Shown: positions 45,280 to 55,272 of the stretch, piece by piece
Numbering within the stretch: position 1 is the stretch's first letter
How the letters are laid out: the number at the start of each line of letters is the position of its first letter
NCBI GenBank assembly: GCA_964462675.1
Contig: CAYWYS010000010.1
Span: forward strand, 1 to 64,000
Direction of reading: 5' to 3'
DNA from: XN24 sp964462675
GTDB lineage: Bacteria; Pseudomonadota; Gammaproteobacteria; Steroidobacterales; XN24
DNA: 64,000 nt
Translations under genes and position numbers: made by a program
Notes under the pieces: model-generated
Database searches by the model: none
The model's input: the letters and a program-made list of their open reading frames with translations, nothing else
What the model was told of the DNA's origin: nothing

Positions 45280-45838
45280 GTTTCGCGTCGGCCCTTCGCG
45301 GGCACTTGCCGCGTGGCTGGCGCTCGGCCATGTGCTCCTCGCGCTGGCCGTGCTGCTCGCCGGATGGCCTGCCGCCGCGCTGATCCTGCCGGCTGTTTCC
45401 CTGCCGCTTTCCCTGCGCCGCGCTATCGCGCCGCTCGGCCGAGACACGCGCGCGCTCGCCTGGAGCCGCGCGCGTGGCTGGGAGCGCGTCGGCATACGCA
45501 GTAACCGAGAGCGCATGGAACTACACGGCAGCTCGGTGGTCACAAATGCCGCAATGTTTCTCCATTGGGGCGTTGGCGGGTCCACCTGGCGCATCGTGCT
45601 GCCACGCGACTCGCTGCGCCCGGCTGACTGGCGGCGAATGAGAGTGATTACGGGTTTGCACGAAGGACGCGATAGAATGCCCGCGGCCGCAGGTTTCGCC
45701 ACTCCGGCCGGGAGAACTTTAGGGACGGCCCCCGGTCTATCTGAGTGGCGAATGGATTCGCCGGGATACCGAGGGGCTTGCCCGGATGGGCACGAAGAGC
45801 AGCGACCAGTTGCTGGTCGAGAGGGTCCAGCACGGTGA
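45248..45838 (+). CDS. YgfX/CptA-like membrane protein with read-through C-terminus
   Basis: Partner gene of sdhE in many gammaproteobacteria. From GTG 45248 the protein has 196 residues, against about 135-145 in the family. Two hydrophobic helices (about 16-55) follow FRVGPSRALAAW, then the conserved cytosolic part ends near ADWRRMRVITGL. The remaining 50 or so residues have no family counterpart, run through the rpoE promoter and overlap the first 53 nt of rpoE in another frame. Either a natural stop was lost or there is a frameshift near 45650. Function in E. coli is debated (membrane-linked; once called toxin CptA). Confidence 0.75.
   Translation: MSWSPYDGLLEFRVGPSRALAAWLALGHVLLALAVLLAGWPAAALILPAVSLPLSLRRAIAPLGRDTRALAWSRARGWERVGIRSNRERMELHGSSVVTNAAMFLHWGVGGSTWRIVLPRDSLRPADWRRMRVITGLHEGRDRMPAAAGFATPAGRTLGTAPGLSEWRMDSPGYRGACPDGHEEQRPVAGREGPAR
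45713..45740 (+). promoter_or_regulatory. Sigma-E type promoter of rpoE
   Basis: AGAACTT (45713-45719), a 16-nt spacer and TCTAT (45736-45740) closely match the sigma-E consensus GGAACTT-N16-TCnnA. It lies 46 nt before the rpoE ATG, inside the ygfX reading frame. This is the expected autoregulated promoter of rpoE, by which active sigma-E raises its own synthesis and that of its anti-sigma factor. Confidence 0.75.
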
Positions 45839-46370
45839 CAAGGCGGCGTTCGATATTCTCGTCGGCAAGTACCAGCATAAGATCATCAAGCTGGTCGGCC
45901 GGTACGTGCGAGACCAGGACGAAGCCCAGGATGTCGCCCAGGATGCCTTCATCAAGGCATATCGGGCGCTCGCCTCGTTTCGGGGCGATAGCGCGTTCTA
46001 TACGTGGCTGTACCGGATCGCGATCAATACCGCAAAGAACCAGCTGGCTGCCAACAAGCGGCGGGCCGACGATTTCGAACTCGACCTGCAGGATCCGGAC
46101 CAGTACGAGATGCACGGGCGGCTGCGCGAGAGCGACACTCCCGAGGGACTGGCGCTCACCGAGGAGATTCGCGAGACCGTGAACCAGGCGATCGAAGCGC
46201 TGCCCGAGGACCTGCGCACTGCGATCGTGCTGCGCGAGGTCGAGGGACTGAGTTACGAAGAGATCGCGACCGCGATGGAGTGCCCGGTGGGCACGGTGCG
46301 ATCCAGAATTTTCCGCGCCCGAGAGGCGATCGACAAGCGATTGAAACCCCTGCTCGACGCAGGGTCGTGA
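45786..46370 (+). CDS. rpoE: RNA polymerase sigma factor RpoE (AlgU)
   Basis: Extracytoplasmic-function sigma factor of the envelope stress response. The protein has 194 residues. Region 2 includes DEAQDVAQDAFIKAYRALASFRGDSAFYTWLYRIA. The sequence GLSYEEIATAMECPVGTVRSRIFRAREAID is the region 4 helix-turn-helix. It is followed directly by rseA and rseB, as in E. coli and P. aeruginosa. rseP (5980) and the BAM/Skp genes, typical members of its regulon, are also in this window. Confidence 0.97.
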   Translation: MGTKSSDQLLVERVQHGDKAAFDILVGKYQHKIIKLVGRYVRDQDEAQDVAQDAFIKAYRALASFRGDSAFYTWLYRIAINTAKNQLAANKRRADDFELDLQDPDQYEMHGRLRESDTPEGLALTEEIRETVNQAIEALPEDLRTAIVLREVEGLSYEEIATAMECPVGTVRSRIFRAREAIDKRLKPLLDAGS

Positions 46371-46378
46371 GGACGGCG

Positions 46379-46996
46379 ATGACAGCAAATGCCCATGAGC
46401 AGCTCTCCGCGCTGCTGGACGGAGAACTCCCCGAAGCCGAGGTCGCGATGGCGGTGCGCCGGGTGGCCCGGGACGATGCGCTCAGGGCCGCCGCACTGCG
46501 CTACAGCCTGATTGGCGACGCACTGCGGGACGAGCTGCCCGCGGGGCGTCCCGCCAACCTCGTCGCGCGCGTCCGCGCCGGCCTCGATGCGGGGACCGCG
46601 CCTGTGCCGTTGCCGGCGGTCGAGGCGCCCGCGCGCCACGGCCGGTTTGCCAGGCTGGCTGCCGGCTTCGCGGTGGCGGCGTCCGTCGCGGTCGTCGCGC
46701 TGGTCGCGCTGCCGGGCCGCCAGCAGGAGTCCGTGCCACCGGTGCTGACGGCGAACGAGCTCGTGTCGCCGGTGCCGGCGCAAGGCATGATGATTCCCCC
46801 CGTGTATACCCGCGCGGCCGGCGGCGGCCCTGACCGGCTGACACGTTACTACGTCAATCACACCGAGTACGCCCCGCCGATGAGCGGGCGCGGTGCGCTG
46901 ACCCGCATCATCGTCATTCACCCCGAGCCGGCCGCCGACGCGCCGCCGGTCGAGACGGAGACGATGCCTGCCAGGGAGGACGGGTCCGCGCAATGA
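46379..46996 (+). CDS. rseA: Anti-sigma-E factor RseA (MucA)
   Basis: Inner-membrane protein that holds sigma-E inactive until DegS and RseP cleave it. The protein has 205 residues. The N-terminal cytosolic domain starts HEQLSALLDGELPEAEVAMA. One membrane helix lies at about 85-105 (RLAAGFAVAASVAVVALVAL). The periplasmic part contains YYVNHTEYAPPMSGRGALTR, the RseB-binding region typical of MucA. It overlaps rseB by 4 nt. Confidence 0.94.
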   Translation: MTANAHEQLSALLDGELPEAEVAMAVRRVARDDALRAAALRYSLIGDALRDELPAGRPANLVARVRAGLDAGTAPVPLPAVEAPARHGRFARLAAGFAVAASVAVVALVALPGRQQESVPPVLTANELVSPVPAQGMMIPPVYTRAAGGGPDRLTRYYVNHTEYAPPMSGRGALTRIIVIHPEPAADAPPVETETMPAREDGSAQ

Positions 46997-47988
46997 GCTT
47001 CGCGCCGCTTCGGCCGACCCTGCTGCTCGCGTCGCTGCTTTGCGCCCTGCCTGCCGCGGGGCGCGCCGACGACGCGCGCGGCTGGCTGTCGCGCATGGAG
47101 CAGGCTGTCGAGACCCTCAGTTACGAGGGCACCTTCGTGCACATGGTCGGCAACAGCCTGGAGACGATGCACGTCATCCATCGCGCGGTCGATGGCGATG
47201 TCAGCGAACGGCTGTTCTCGCGCGACCAGCCGGGGCGGGAGATCCTGCGCCAGAACGACAAGGTCACCTGCATCTTCGCTGACCAGCGCACCGTGCTGGT
47301 CGAGTGGCGCAAGGGGCGTCGCAGCGGGCCCTTGCTGGGTGCGCTGCCGCATAGTTCCGTCGACGTCGAGCAGTGGTACGAGTTCCGCGAGGCGGGCGAA
47401 GGCCGCAAGCTTGGCCGGGCAGCGAGAATCATCGAAGTGCGGCCGCGCGACGAGCATCGCTACGGCCACCGGTTGTGGCTCGACGAGCTGACGGCGATGC
47501 CGCTGAAGATCCAGTTGCTGGACCCCTCGGGGAATGCCGTCGAACAGATCCAGTTCGTCAGCATGATCGTGCCGGCCGAGATTCCCGACGCGAGGCTGCT
47601 GCCCGCGGTCGAGGTCGAGGGCTTCACCTGGTACCAGCAGGAGCGGCTGCCCGCGGCTGCGGCCGCGATTTCGCCGGATGTCGGCTGGCGGGTGGACCAG
47701 CCGCCGCCCGGCTTCGAATTGAGCGAGTCGCATGTCCGGACGCTGCCCGGGTCCGAACACCCGGTCGAACACCTGGTCTATTCCGATGGCGTCGCGTCGG
47801 TGTCGGTGTTCGTCGAGCCCGCAGAGGCCAGCGACGAGGAGCTGTCCGGCCTGTCCAGGCTGGGCGCGGCGCACGCCTTTACGATCACCCGCGATGGCCG
47901 CCAGATCACCGCGGTCGGCGAGGTCCCGCCGGGCACGGTGGAGCGCATCGCGCGCTCGTTGCGTGCCGTCGTGGAAAACGGGCATTGA
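46993..47988 (+). CDS. rseB: Sigma-E regulatory protein RseB (MucB)
   Basis: Periplasmic protein that shields RseA from cleavage and senses mislocalized lipopolysaccharide or lipoprotein. The protein has 331 residues with a signal peptide (LLLASLLCALPAAGRA). The large MucB/RseB N domain begins at GWLSRMEQAVETLSYEGTFVH, and the smaller C-terminal domain at about 225-325. The stop overlaps rseC as TTGA. Confidence 0.95.
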   Translation: MSFAPLRPTLLLASLLCALPAAGRADDARGWLSRMEQAVETLSYEGTFVHMVGNSLETMHVIHRAVDGDVSERLFSRDQPGREILRQNDKVTCIFADQRTVLVEWRKGRRSGPLLGALPHSSVDVEQWYEFREAGEGRKLGRAARIIEVRPRDEHRYGHRLWLDELTAMPLKIQLLDPSGNAVEQIQFVSMIVPAEIPDARLLPAVEVEGFTWYQQERLPAAAAAISPDVGWRVDQPPPGFELSESHVRTLPGSEHPVEHLVYSDGVASVSVFVEPAEASDEELSGLSRLGAAHAFTITRDGRQITAVGEVPPGTVERIARSLRAVVENGH

Positions 47989-48449
47989 TCACCGAGGCCG
48001 GCCGGGTTCTCGAGGTCGAGGGTGACTGGGCCTGGGTTGCGTGTCGCCGCCAGGTCGAATGCCAGCGTTGCGCCGAGGGGCGCGGCTGCGGCGGCGGCAT
48101 CATCGGGCGCATGCTGGGCGACCGGTTGCACAAGGTCCGCGCGGCGACCGGGGCGGTCGAAGTCGCCCCCGGCGACCAGGTGCTGATCGGACTCGGCGAG
48201 GACGCGGTGCTGCGCGCGGCCGCGGCGGTGTACCTCGTGCCCTTGCTGGCGGCCCTTGCGGGCGGCATCGCGGCCTCAGGCCTGGCGGGCGGCGGCGACC
48301 TGGCGGCGGTCCTCGGCGCCGCGGCCGGGCTGCTGCTGGGCCTTGGCTGGGCGCGCGGCTACAGCCGTCGCCATGCGGCCGATGCGACCTTCCAGCCCGT
48401 CATCCTGCGGCGCACCGACGGGGCCGGCTGCGTGGGCAGCGCGACTTGA
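47985..48449 (+). CDS. rseC: RseC/MucC family protein
   Basis: Inner-membrane protein that modulates sigma-E activity and has relatives in redox (Rnf/Rsx) reducing of SoxR. The protein has 154 residues. The N-terminal Cys-rich loop CQRCAEGRGCGGG is the family hallmark. Two membrane helices follow at about 71-118. The start is TTG 47985 at the rseB stop. In Pseudomonas mucD usually follows, but here a glutaredoxin-like gene does. Confidence 0.88.
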   Translation: MITEAGRVLEVEGDWAWVACRRQVECQRCAEGRGCGGGIIGRMLGDRLHKVRAATGAVEVAPGDQVLIGLGEDAVLRAAAAVYLVPLLAALAGGIAASGLAGGGDLAAVLGAAAGLLLGLGWARGYSRRHAADATFQPVILRRTDGAGCVGSAT

Positions 48450-48694
48450 GCGGCAGTACCGGAATCGTCATCTACACCCGGCGCGACTGTTCGCTGTGCG
48501 AGCGGATGGAGGCCGGCGCCCGGGAAATCGCCGGCCCCGGAACCCAGATCGCGCTCGTCGAGATAGACGACGACCCGGCGCTGGTGCAGCGCTTCGGCAG
48601 GGATATCCCGGTGCTCTGCGTCGACGACGAGGTCGTCTGCAAGCATTTCCTGGACCCCGTGCGGCTCGCGGCCGCCCTCGCTGCCGGGCACTGA
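48446..48694 (+). CDS. Glutaredoxin-like protein (DUF836 type)
   Basis: An 82-residue thioredoxin-fold protein. IVIYTRRDCSLCERMEAGA has a CxxC active site (CSLC). RFGRDIPVLCVDDEVVCKHFLD contains the cis-Pro segment, and the C-terminus is a helix. Proteins of this type are found next to lepA or rse genes in several gammaproteobacteria; their partner is unknown. The start is TTG 48446, overlapping the rseC stop as TTGA. Confidence 0.87.
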   Translation: MSGSTGIVIYTRRDCSLCERMEAGAREIAGPGTQIALVEIDDDPALVQRFGRDIPVLCVDDEVVCKHFLDPVRLAAALAAGH

Positions 48695-48719
48695 ACCGGA
48701 AACTGCCCCGCCGGACCGG

Positions 48720-48725
48720 TATAAT
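48720..48725 (+). promoter_or_regulatory. Candidate -10 box upstream of lepA
   Basis: A perfect TATAAT lies 30 nt before the lepA ATG in the gap after the glutaredoxin-like gene. No convincing -35 hexamer is seen at 16-18 nt. As the gap is only 60 nt and rich in GC otherwise, the hexamer stands out and probably starts the lepA-lepB transcript. Confidence 0.55.
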
Positions 48726-48754
48726 GCCGCGCCGGCCCGGAGCCGGCGTGCTGC

Positions 48755-50557
<1,803 letters not shown>

Positions 50558-50590
50558 CGAATACTTTGCACGAGAAGTCGGGGGCAAGTT

Positions 50591-51382
50591 TTGGATTTTT
50601 CTCTGATTCTGGTCGTACTTACGGCGGCAATGGGCACGATCTGGCTGCTCGACACGCTGCTGTGGAGGCCGCGCCGCACCGCGTCCGGCGACGCCGCCGT
50701 GCCGCCTCCCAAGGAGCCGGCGCTGGTCGAATTCAGCCGCTCGTTCTTCCCGATCGTGCTGGTGGTGCTGCTGATTCGCTCGTTCCTCTATGAGCCGTTC
50801 CGGATTCCTTCGAGCTCGATGATGCCGACGCTGCGGGTCGGAGATTTCATTTTCGTCAGCAAGTTCAGCTACGGCCTGCGGCTGCCGGTGATCAACACCA
50901 AGGTGCTCGAGCTCGGCGAGCCGCAGCGCGGCGACGTCGCCGTGTTCCGGCTGCCCTCCGATCCCGCTACCAACTACATCAAGCGGATCGTCGGTGTCCC
51001 CGGTGACACCGTGTCCTTGCGCGACAAGCAGCTGTGGATCAACGGCGCCCCGGTGGCGCTCGAGTTGCTGGACGAGACGGTCGACATCGAGTGCGGTGGC
51101 TTCTGGTTCACGGCGCGGCTCGCGACTGAGACCATCGGGGAAACCAGCCACTCGGTCTTTCTCAGCGAGCAGCGCGATCGCGCCAGCCCGTTCCTCGACC
51201 GGCCGGTGCCGGAAGGCCAGTACCTGGTCATGGGCGACAACCGCGACTGCAGCCGGGATGGCCGGATCATCGGCTACATTCCGGAGGGCCACATGGTCGG
51301 CCGCGCGGTGCGCATCTGGATGAACTGGGATGCGGACGCGGGCCGGCCATTGTGGCAACGCCTGGGGAACCGCATAGAATGA
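50591..51382 (+). CDS. lepB: Signal peptidase I
   Basis: Membrane serine protease that removes signal peptides of exported proteins. The protein has 263 residues with two N-terminal membrane helices (about 4-22 and 50-66). The catalytic Ser lies in FRIPSSSMMPTLRVGD, and the Lys in TNYIKRIVGVPGD. GQYLVMGDNRDCSRDGR is box E. The start is TTG 50591. It follows lepA, as in E. coli. Confidence 0.96.
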   Translation: MDFSLILVVLTAAMGTIWLLDTLLWRPRRTASGDAAVPPPKEPALVEFSRSFFPIVLVVLLIRSFLYEPFRIPSSSMMPTLRVGDFIFVSKFSYGLRLPVINTKVLELGEPQRGDVAVFRLPSDPATNYIKRIVGVPGDTVSLRDKQLWINGAPVALELLDETVDIECGGFWFTARLATETIGETSHSVFLSEQRDRASPFLDRPVPEGQYLVMGDNRDCSRDGRIIGYIPEGHMVGRAVRIWMNWDADAGRPLWQRLGNRIE

Positions 51383-51432
51383 CGGCGCGGATGGATTCGA
51401 ACACGGGCTGGGGCTCGCCAAGGGGACGACAG

Positions 51433-51795
51433 ATGCGCAAACAGCAGGGGATGACCCTAATCGGGATGGTGATCGTGGCGTTCATCGCCGGCATTTTCGT
51501 GCTGGCAGCGCTCCGGCTGACGCCGATCTACCTCGAATACATGAAAGTCTCTTCCGCGCTCGACTCAATGAAGCGGGATCTCGACGGCAGCAACGCCGGG
51601 CCGGGGCAGATCCGCACCGCGCTGCAGCGGCGCTTCGACATCGATGACGTCAAGAGCATCACCCCGCGCGACGTCAAGATCGAGCGCACGCCGAACGGCT
51701 ATCGGGTGCAGGCGGAATACGAGGGTCGCACGCAGTTCATCGCCAACGTCTACCTCCTCGTGGATTTCGACAAGGCCGTCGAGGTCTCGCGTTGA
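51433..51795 (+). CDS. DUF4845 membrane-anchored protein
   Basis: A 120-residue protein with a pilin-like N-terminus RKQQGMTLIGMVIVAFIAG, one membrane helix, and a small soluble domain. Such DUF4845 proteins are regularly found between lepB and rnc in gammaproteobacteria, but their function is unknown. ATG 51433 is preceded by AGGGG; the frame is open upstream to 51352. The stop overlaps rnc as TTGA. Confidence 0.9.
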   Translation: MRKQQGMTLIGMVIVAFIAGIFVLAALRLTPIYLEYMKVSSALDSMKRDLDGSNAGPGQIRTALQRRFDIDDVKSITPRDVKIERTPNGYRVQAEYEGRTQFIANVYLLVDFDKAVEVSR

Positions 51796-52466
51796 CCGAC
51801 GGCCCCGGGTGGCTGGAGCGCGAGCTCGGCTACCGGTTCAAGGATGAACAACTGCTGGCCCGGGCGCTGACGCACCGCAGCGCCGGCAGCAGGCACAACG
51901 AGCGGCTCGAGTACCTCGGCGACGCCGCGCTGAGCCTGGTCGTGGCGGAGGCGCTCTACCAGCGCGTTCCCGATGCGCCGGAGGGCCATCTCAGCCGGCT
52001 CAGGGCCAGCCTGGTGCGGCGCTCCTCGCTCGCGGAAATGGCGCGCGCGCTCGGCTTTCCGAGAATGCTGCGGCTCGGGCCCGGGGAGCTGAAAAGCGGC
52101 GGCTTTCGCCGCGATTCGATCCTCGCCGATGCGCTCGAGGCGGTGCTCGGCGCGATCTACCTGGATGGCGGCCTCGATGCGCTGCGCCAGGTCGTGCTGG
52201 GGCTTTACGGGGAACGGCTGGACGCCTTGCCGTCGCACGAGGAACTCAAGGACCCGAAGACGCTGCTGCAGGAACGCTTGCAGGCCCGGGGCCTGCCATT
52301 GCCGCAGTACCGCGTCGACGGCGTCGAGGGCGAGGACCATCGGCAGCAGTTCTCGGTCGCGTGCGTCGTGGCAGGCGTCCCGGAGGAAGCGGTCGGGACA
52401 GGCGGCAGCCGGCGCGCCGCGGAACAGGACGCGGCGGCACGCATGCTGGAGCAACTGCATGACTGA
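51792..52466 (+). CDS. rnc: Ribonuclease III
   Basis: Cuts double-stranded RNA in rRNA processing and mRNA control. The protein has 224 residues. The signature is HNERLEYLGDAALSLVVAE, and the second acidic cluster ADALEAVLGAIYLDGG has the catalytic Asp/Glu. The double-stranded-RNA-binding domain starts at DPKTLLQERLQARG (about 155). The start is TTG 51792. It overlaps era by 8 nt. Confidence 0.97.
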   Translation: MTDGPGWLERELGYRFKDEQLLARALTHRSAGSRHNERLEYLGDAALSLVVAEALYQRVPDAPEGHLSRLRASLVRRSSLAEMARALGFPRMLRLGPGELKSGGFRRDSILADALEAVLGAIYLDGGLDALRQVVLGLYGERLDALPSHEELKDPKTLLQERLQARGLPLPQYRVDGVEGEDHRQQFSVACVVAGVPEEAVGTGGSRRAAEQDAAARMLEQLHD

Positions 52467-53361
52467 GCCCGGATTTCGCTGCGGCTTCGTCGCCGTCGTG
52501 GGCCGACCGAACGTCGGCAAGTCGACGCTCGTGAACGCGCTGGTGGGCCGCAAGGTCAGCATCGTCACGAGCCGGCCGCAGACCACGCGCCAGCGGGTCA
52601 TCGGGGTTGCGACCGGGTCCGCCGCGCAGCTGCTGTTCGTCGACACGCCGGGCATGCACCGGCGCGAGCGCCGCGCGCTGAACCGGTACATGAACCGCAG
52701 CGCGCAGGCGTCGCTGGCGGACGCCGACATCTTGCTGGTGGTGGTCGAGGCCGGGCGCTGGACCGAGGAGGACGATGACGTGCTGGCCAGGGCGCAGGCC
52801 GCCGGGCCGCCGGTCATGCTCGCGCTCAACAAGATCGACCGCATCCGGCCGCGCGATGCCATGCTGCCGCTGCTGCAGGAAGCCGCGGCGCGCGCCGAGT
52901 TCGCCGCGGTCGTGCCGATTTCGGCGGAGCGGGGCGAGAACCTGGACCGGCTCAGGGCGTTGCTCGAGGCTGCCGTGCCCGAGGGGCCGGCGCTGTTCCC
53001 GCCGGAGCAGTGGAGCAACCGTGATGAGCGTTTCCACATCGCCGAGGTGGTGCGCGAGAAACTGATGCGCCGCTTGCGCGAGGAGCTGCCCTACGGGCTG
53101 GCGGTCGAGATCGAGCGCCTCGGTGAAAGCGAGCAGGGGCGCCTGGAGGTCGATGCCGTGGTGTGGGTCGAGCGGGAGGCCCACAAGGCCATCGTCATCG
53201 GCAAGGGCGGCGAGCTCCTGAAGGCGGCCGGCCAGGCTGCGCGGCTCGAGCTGAAGGCGCGCTTCAACCGCCCGGTGCACCTGCAGATCTGGGTCAAGGT
53301 GCACGAGAACTGGACCGACCGCGATGCCGACCTGAAGCGGCTCGGTTACGACGGCGACTGA
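52459..53361 (+). CDS. era: GTPase Era
   Basis: Essential GTPase that binds the 3' end of 16S rRNA during small-subunit assembly. The protein has 300 residues. G motifs are GRPNVGKSTLVNALVG, FVDTPGMH and NKIDRI. The C-terminal KH domain includes HKAIVIGKGGELLKAAG. It lies between rnc and recO, the classical operon. Confidence 0.97.
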   Translation: MTEPGFRCGFVAVVGRPNVGKSTLVNALVGRKVSIVTSRPQTTRQRVIGVATGSAAQLLFVDTPGMHRRERRALNRYMNRSAQASLADADILLVVVEAGRWTEEDDDVLARAQAAGPPVMLALNKIDRIRPRDAMLPLLQEAAARAEFAAVVPISAERGENLDRLRALLEAAVPEGPALFPPEQWSNRDERFHIAEVVREKLMRRLREELPYGLAVEIERLGESEQGRLEVDAVVWVEREAHKAIVIGKGGELLKAAGQAARLELKARFNRPVHLQIWVKVHENWTDRDADLKRLGYDGD

Positions 53362-53366
53362 CGGCA

Positions 53367-54095
53367 TTGCTGCGCGTCGAGCTCGAGCCGGCATTCATCC
53401 TGCACCACCGGCCGTTCCGGGACACCAGCGTGCTGCTGGAAGTGTTCAGCCGGGACCACGGCCGGGTCGGGCTGGTCGCGCGCGGCGCCCGCGGGCCGCG
53501 CAGCCGCCTGAAAGGCGTCCTGCAGCCATTTCGGCCGCTGCTGCTGTCGTGGCAGCTGCGGGGCGAGCTCGGCACGCTGACCGGCGCCGAGGCGGCCGGC
53601 GCTGCGCTCGTCGTGCCGGCCGGCGGGGACGCCCTGCTGGCGCTGTATTACCTGAACGAGCTGCTGCTGCGGCTGACGGCCCGGCTCGACCCGCAGCGGG
53701 AGTTGCATGCCGTATATGCGCGCGCGGTCGAGGCACTGCTGGCCGGCGACGCCGTCGCCCCGGCCCTGCGGCGCTTCGAGAAGCGCCTGCTCGACTCGCT
53801 CGGCTACGGGCCGGACCTGGCCCGGGATGTGGCCGGCGAGCCGCTCGACGCGGCCGGCAGCTATAGCTACGACCCGGCTTCGGGCCTCGCGGCCTGTCGG
53901 CCGGACGCGGCGGGCGCGCTGCTTGGCGCCTCGCTGCTGGCGCTGGCGGAAGATCGCCTGGTGGAGCCGCGGGCGCTGGCCGACGCCAGGCGCCTGTTGC
54001 GGGCCGCGCTGGATCCGCACCTCGACGGCCGGCCGCTGAAGACCCGCGAAATGCTGGGCCGAATGAGGGGGACACTGCTCAAAACGCGTTTTTAG
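53367..54095 (+). CDS. recO: DNA repair protein RecO
   Basis: Loads RecA with RecF and RecR at gaps. The protein has 242 residues. The N-terminal OB-fold contains RPFRDTSVLLEVFSRDHGRVGLVARGARGPRS. The C-terminal helical domain includes RRFEKRLLDSLGY. The start is TTG 53367, five nt after era. The last eight residues (GTLLKTRF) and the stop TAG are encoded by the palindrome at 54068-54105, so the natural C-terminus has been replaced or extended. Confidence 0.94.
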   Translation: MLRVELEPAFILHHRPFRDTSVLLEVFSRDHGRVGLVARGARGPRSRLKGVLQPFRPLLLSWQLRGELGTLTGAEAAGAALVVPAGGDALLALYYLNELLLRLTARLDPQRELHAVYARAVEALLAGDAVAPALRRFEKRLLDSLGYGPDLARDVAGEPLDAAGSYSYDPASGLAACRPDAAGALLGASLLALAEDRLVEPRALADARRLLRAALDPHLDGRPLKTREMLGRMRGTLLKTRF

Positions 54096-54105
54096 CAGTG
54101 TCCCC
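54068..54105. repeat. Palindrome supplying the recO stop codon, GGGGACACTG family
   Basis: Perfect 12-bp arms GGGGACACTGCT (54068-54079) and AGCAGTGTCCCC (54094-54105) enclose a second self-complementary core, AAAACGCGTTTT. The recO stop TAG (54093-54095) lies at the inner edge of the right arm. It has the same arms as the inner palindrome after dnaE. It probably was inserted into the 3' end of recO. Confidence 0.9.
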
Positions 54106-54151
54106 ATGGCAAACTATCGGGCTTAATCGTGGTATTCGGCAGGATAGGTCG

Positions 54152-54889
54152 ATGAAGAGCACCATAGCGCTGGGGGTCAACATCGACCATGTGGCGACGA
54201 TCCGCCAGGCGCGGCGCACGCGCTACCCGGACCCGGTCTACGCTGCGCTGATGGCGGAACAGGCCGGCGCGGACAGCATCACGCTGCACCTGCGGGAGGA
54301 CCGCCGGCACATCCAGGACCGCGATCTGCGCGCCATGAAAGACGTGCTGCAGACGCGCATGAACCTCGAGATGGCGGTCACCGACGAGATGCTCGAGATC
54401 GCGACCGAGGTGCGGCCCCGCGACGTCTGCCTCGTGCCGGAGCGTCGCGAGGAGCTGACCACCGAGGGCGGCCTCGACGTCGTCGGGCAGCTCGACCGGC
54501 TGCGCGACGCGGTGGCCAAACTCGCGGCATCGGGCATCCGCGTCTCGCTGTTCATCGACCCGGATCCGCGCCAGCTCGAGGCATCGCATGCGGCCGGCGC
54601 GCCGGTGGTCGAGCTGCATACCGGCTGCTATGCGGATGCCGCCGACGAGCGCAGCCGCGCCGCTGAACTGGCCCGGGTGCGCGAGGCCGCGCGGGCCGGC
54701 ACCGCGCTCGGCCTGGCGGTCAACGCCGGCCACGGGCTGAACTACCACAACGTGCAGCCGATCGCGCGCATCCCGGAAATCGTCGAGCTGAACATCGGCC
54801 ACGCGATCGTGGCGCGCGCGATCTTCGACGGCCTGTCGACCGCGGTCATCGAGATGAAGCGCCTGATGACCGAGGCGCGGCTGCAGTGA
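54152..54889 (+). CDS. pdxJ: Pyridoxine 5'-phosphate synthase
   Basis: Last step of de novo vitamin B6 synthesis: joins 1-deoxyxylulose-5-phosphate and 3-amino-2-oxopropyl phosphate. The protein has 245 residues. LGVNIDHVATIRQARRTRYPDP is the N-terminal signature. HLREDRRHIQDRD and NAGHGLNYHNV (active-site His) follow. ATG 54152 is chosen; the frame is open back to 54098. It overlaps acpS as GTGA, a conserved gene pair. Confidence 0.97.
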   Translation: MKSTIALGVNIDHVATIRQARRTRYPDPVYAALMAEQAGADSITLHLREDRRHIQDRDLRAMKDVLQTRMNLEMAVTDEMLEIATEVRPRDVCLVPERREELTTEGGLDVVGQLDRLRDAVAKLAASGIRVSLFIDPDPRQLEASHAAGAPVVELHTGCYADAADERSRAAELARVREAARAGTALGLAVNAGHGLNYHNVQPIARIPEIVELNIGHAIVARAIFDGLSTAVIEMKRLMTEARLQ

Positions 54890-55272
54890 TCTACGGCATC
54901 GGCACGGACCTCATCAGGCTCGACCGCATCGAGGCGACCCTCGAGCGCTTCGGCGAGCATTTCGTGCAACGTCTGCTGATGCCGGAGGAAGACGCGCAGT
55001 ACCGGCGCCAGCAGCGCAAGGCGCGCTTCCTGGCGATGCGCTTCGCCGGCAAGGAGGCGGTGGTCAAGGCGATGGGCACCGGTTTCAGCAACGGCATGTG
55101 GATTCGCGACGTCGGCATCGTCGCCGACGCCCGCGGCAAGCCGGAGATCGTCTACTCCGCGCGCGGCCGCGCGCTGTGCCGGCAGATGGGCATCGGTGCG
55201 GGGCATGTCAGCCTGAGCGACGAGGCGGGCGTCGTCGTCGCGTTTGCGGTGCTGCTGAAGGCCGGCGCATGA
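54886..55272 (+). CDS. acpS: Holo-[acyl-carrier-protein] synthase
   Basis: Attaches 4'-phosphopantetheine from CoA to ACP. The protein has 128 residues. IYGIGTDLIRLDRIE carries the metal-binding Asp8. RFAGKEAVVKAMGTG is the second signature with the Glu ligand, and HVSLSDEAGVVVAFAV closes the fold. The GTG start overlaps pdxJ and the stop overlaps the next ATG. Confidence 0.97.
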   Translation: MIYGIGTDLIRLDRIEATLERFGEHFVQRLLMPEEDAQYRRQQRKARFLAMRFAGKEAVVKAMGTGFSNGMWIRDVGIVADARGKPEIVYSARGRALCRQMGIGAGHVSLSDEAGVVVAFAVLLKAGA

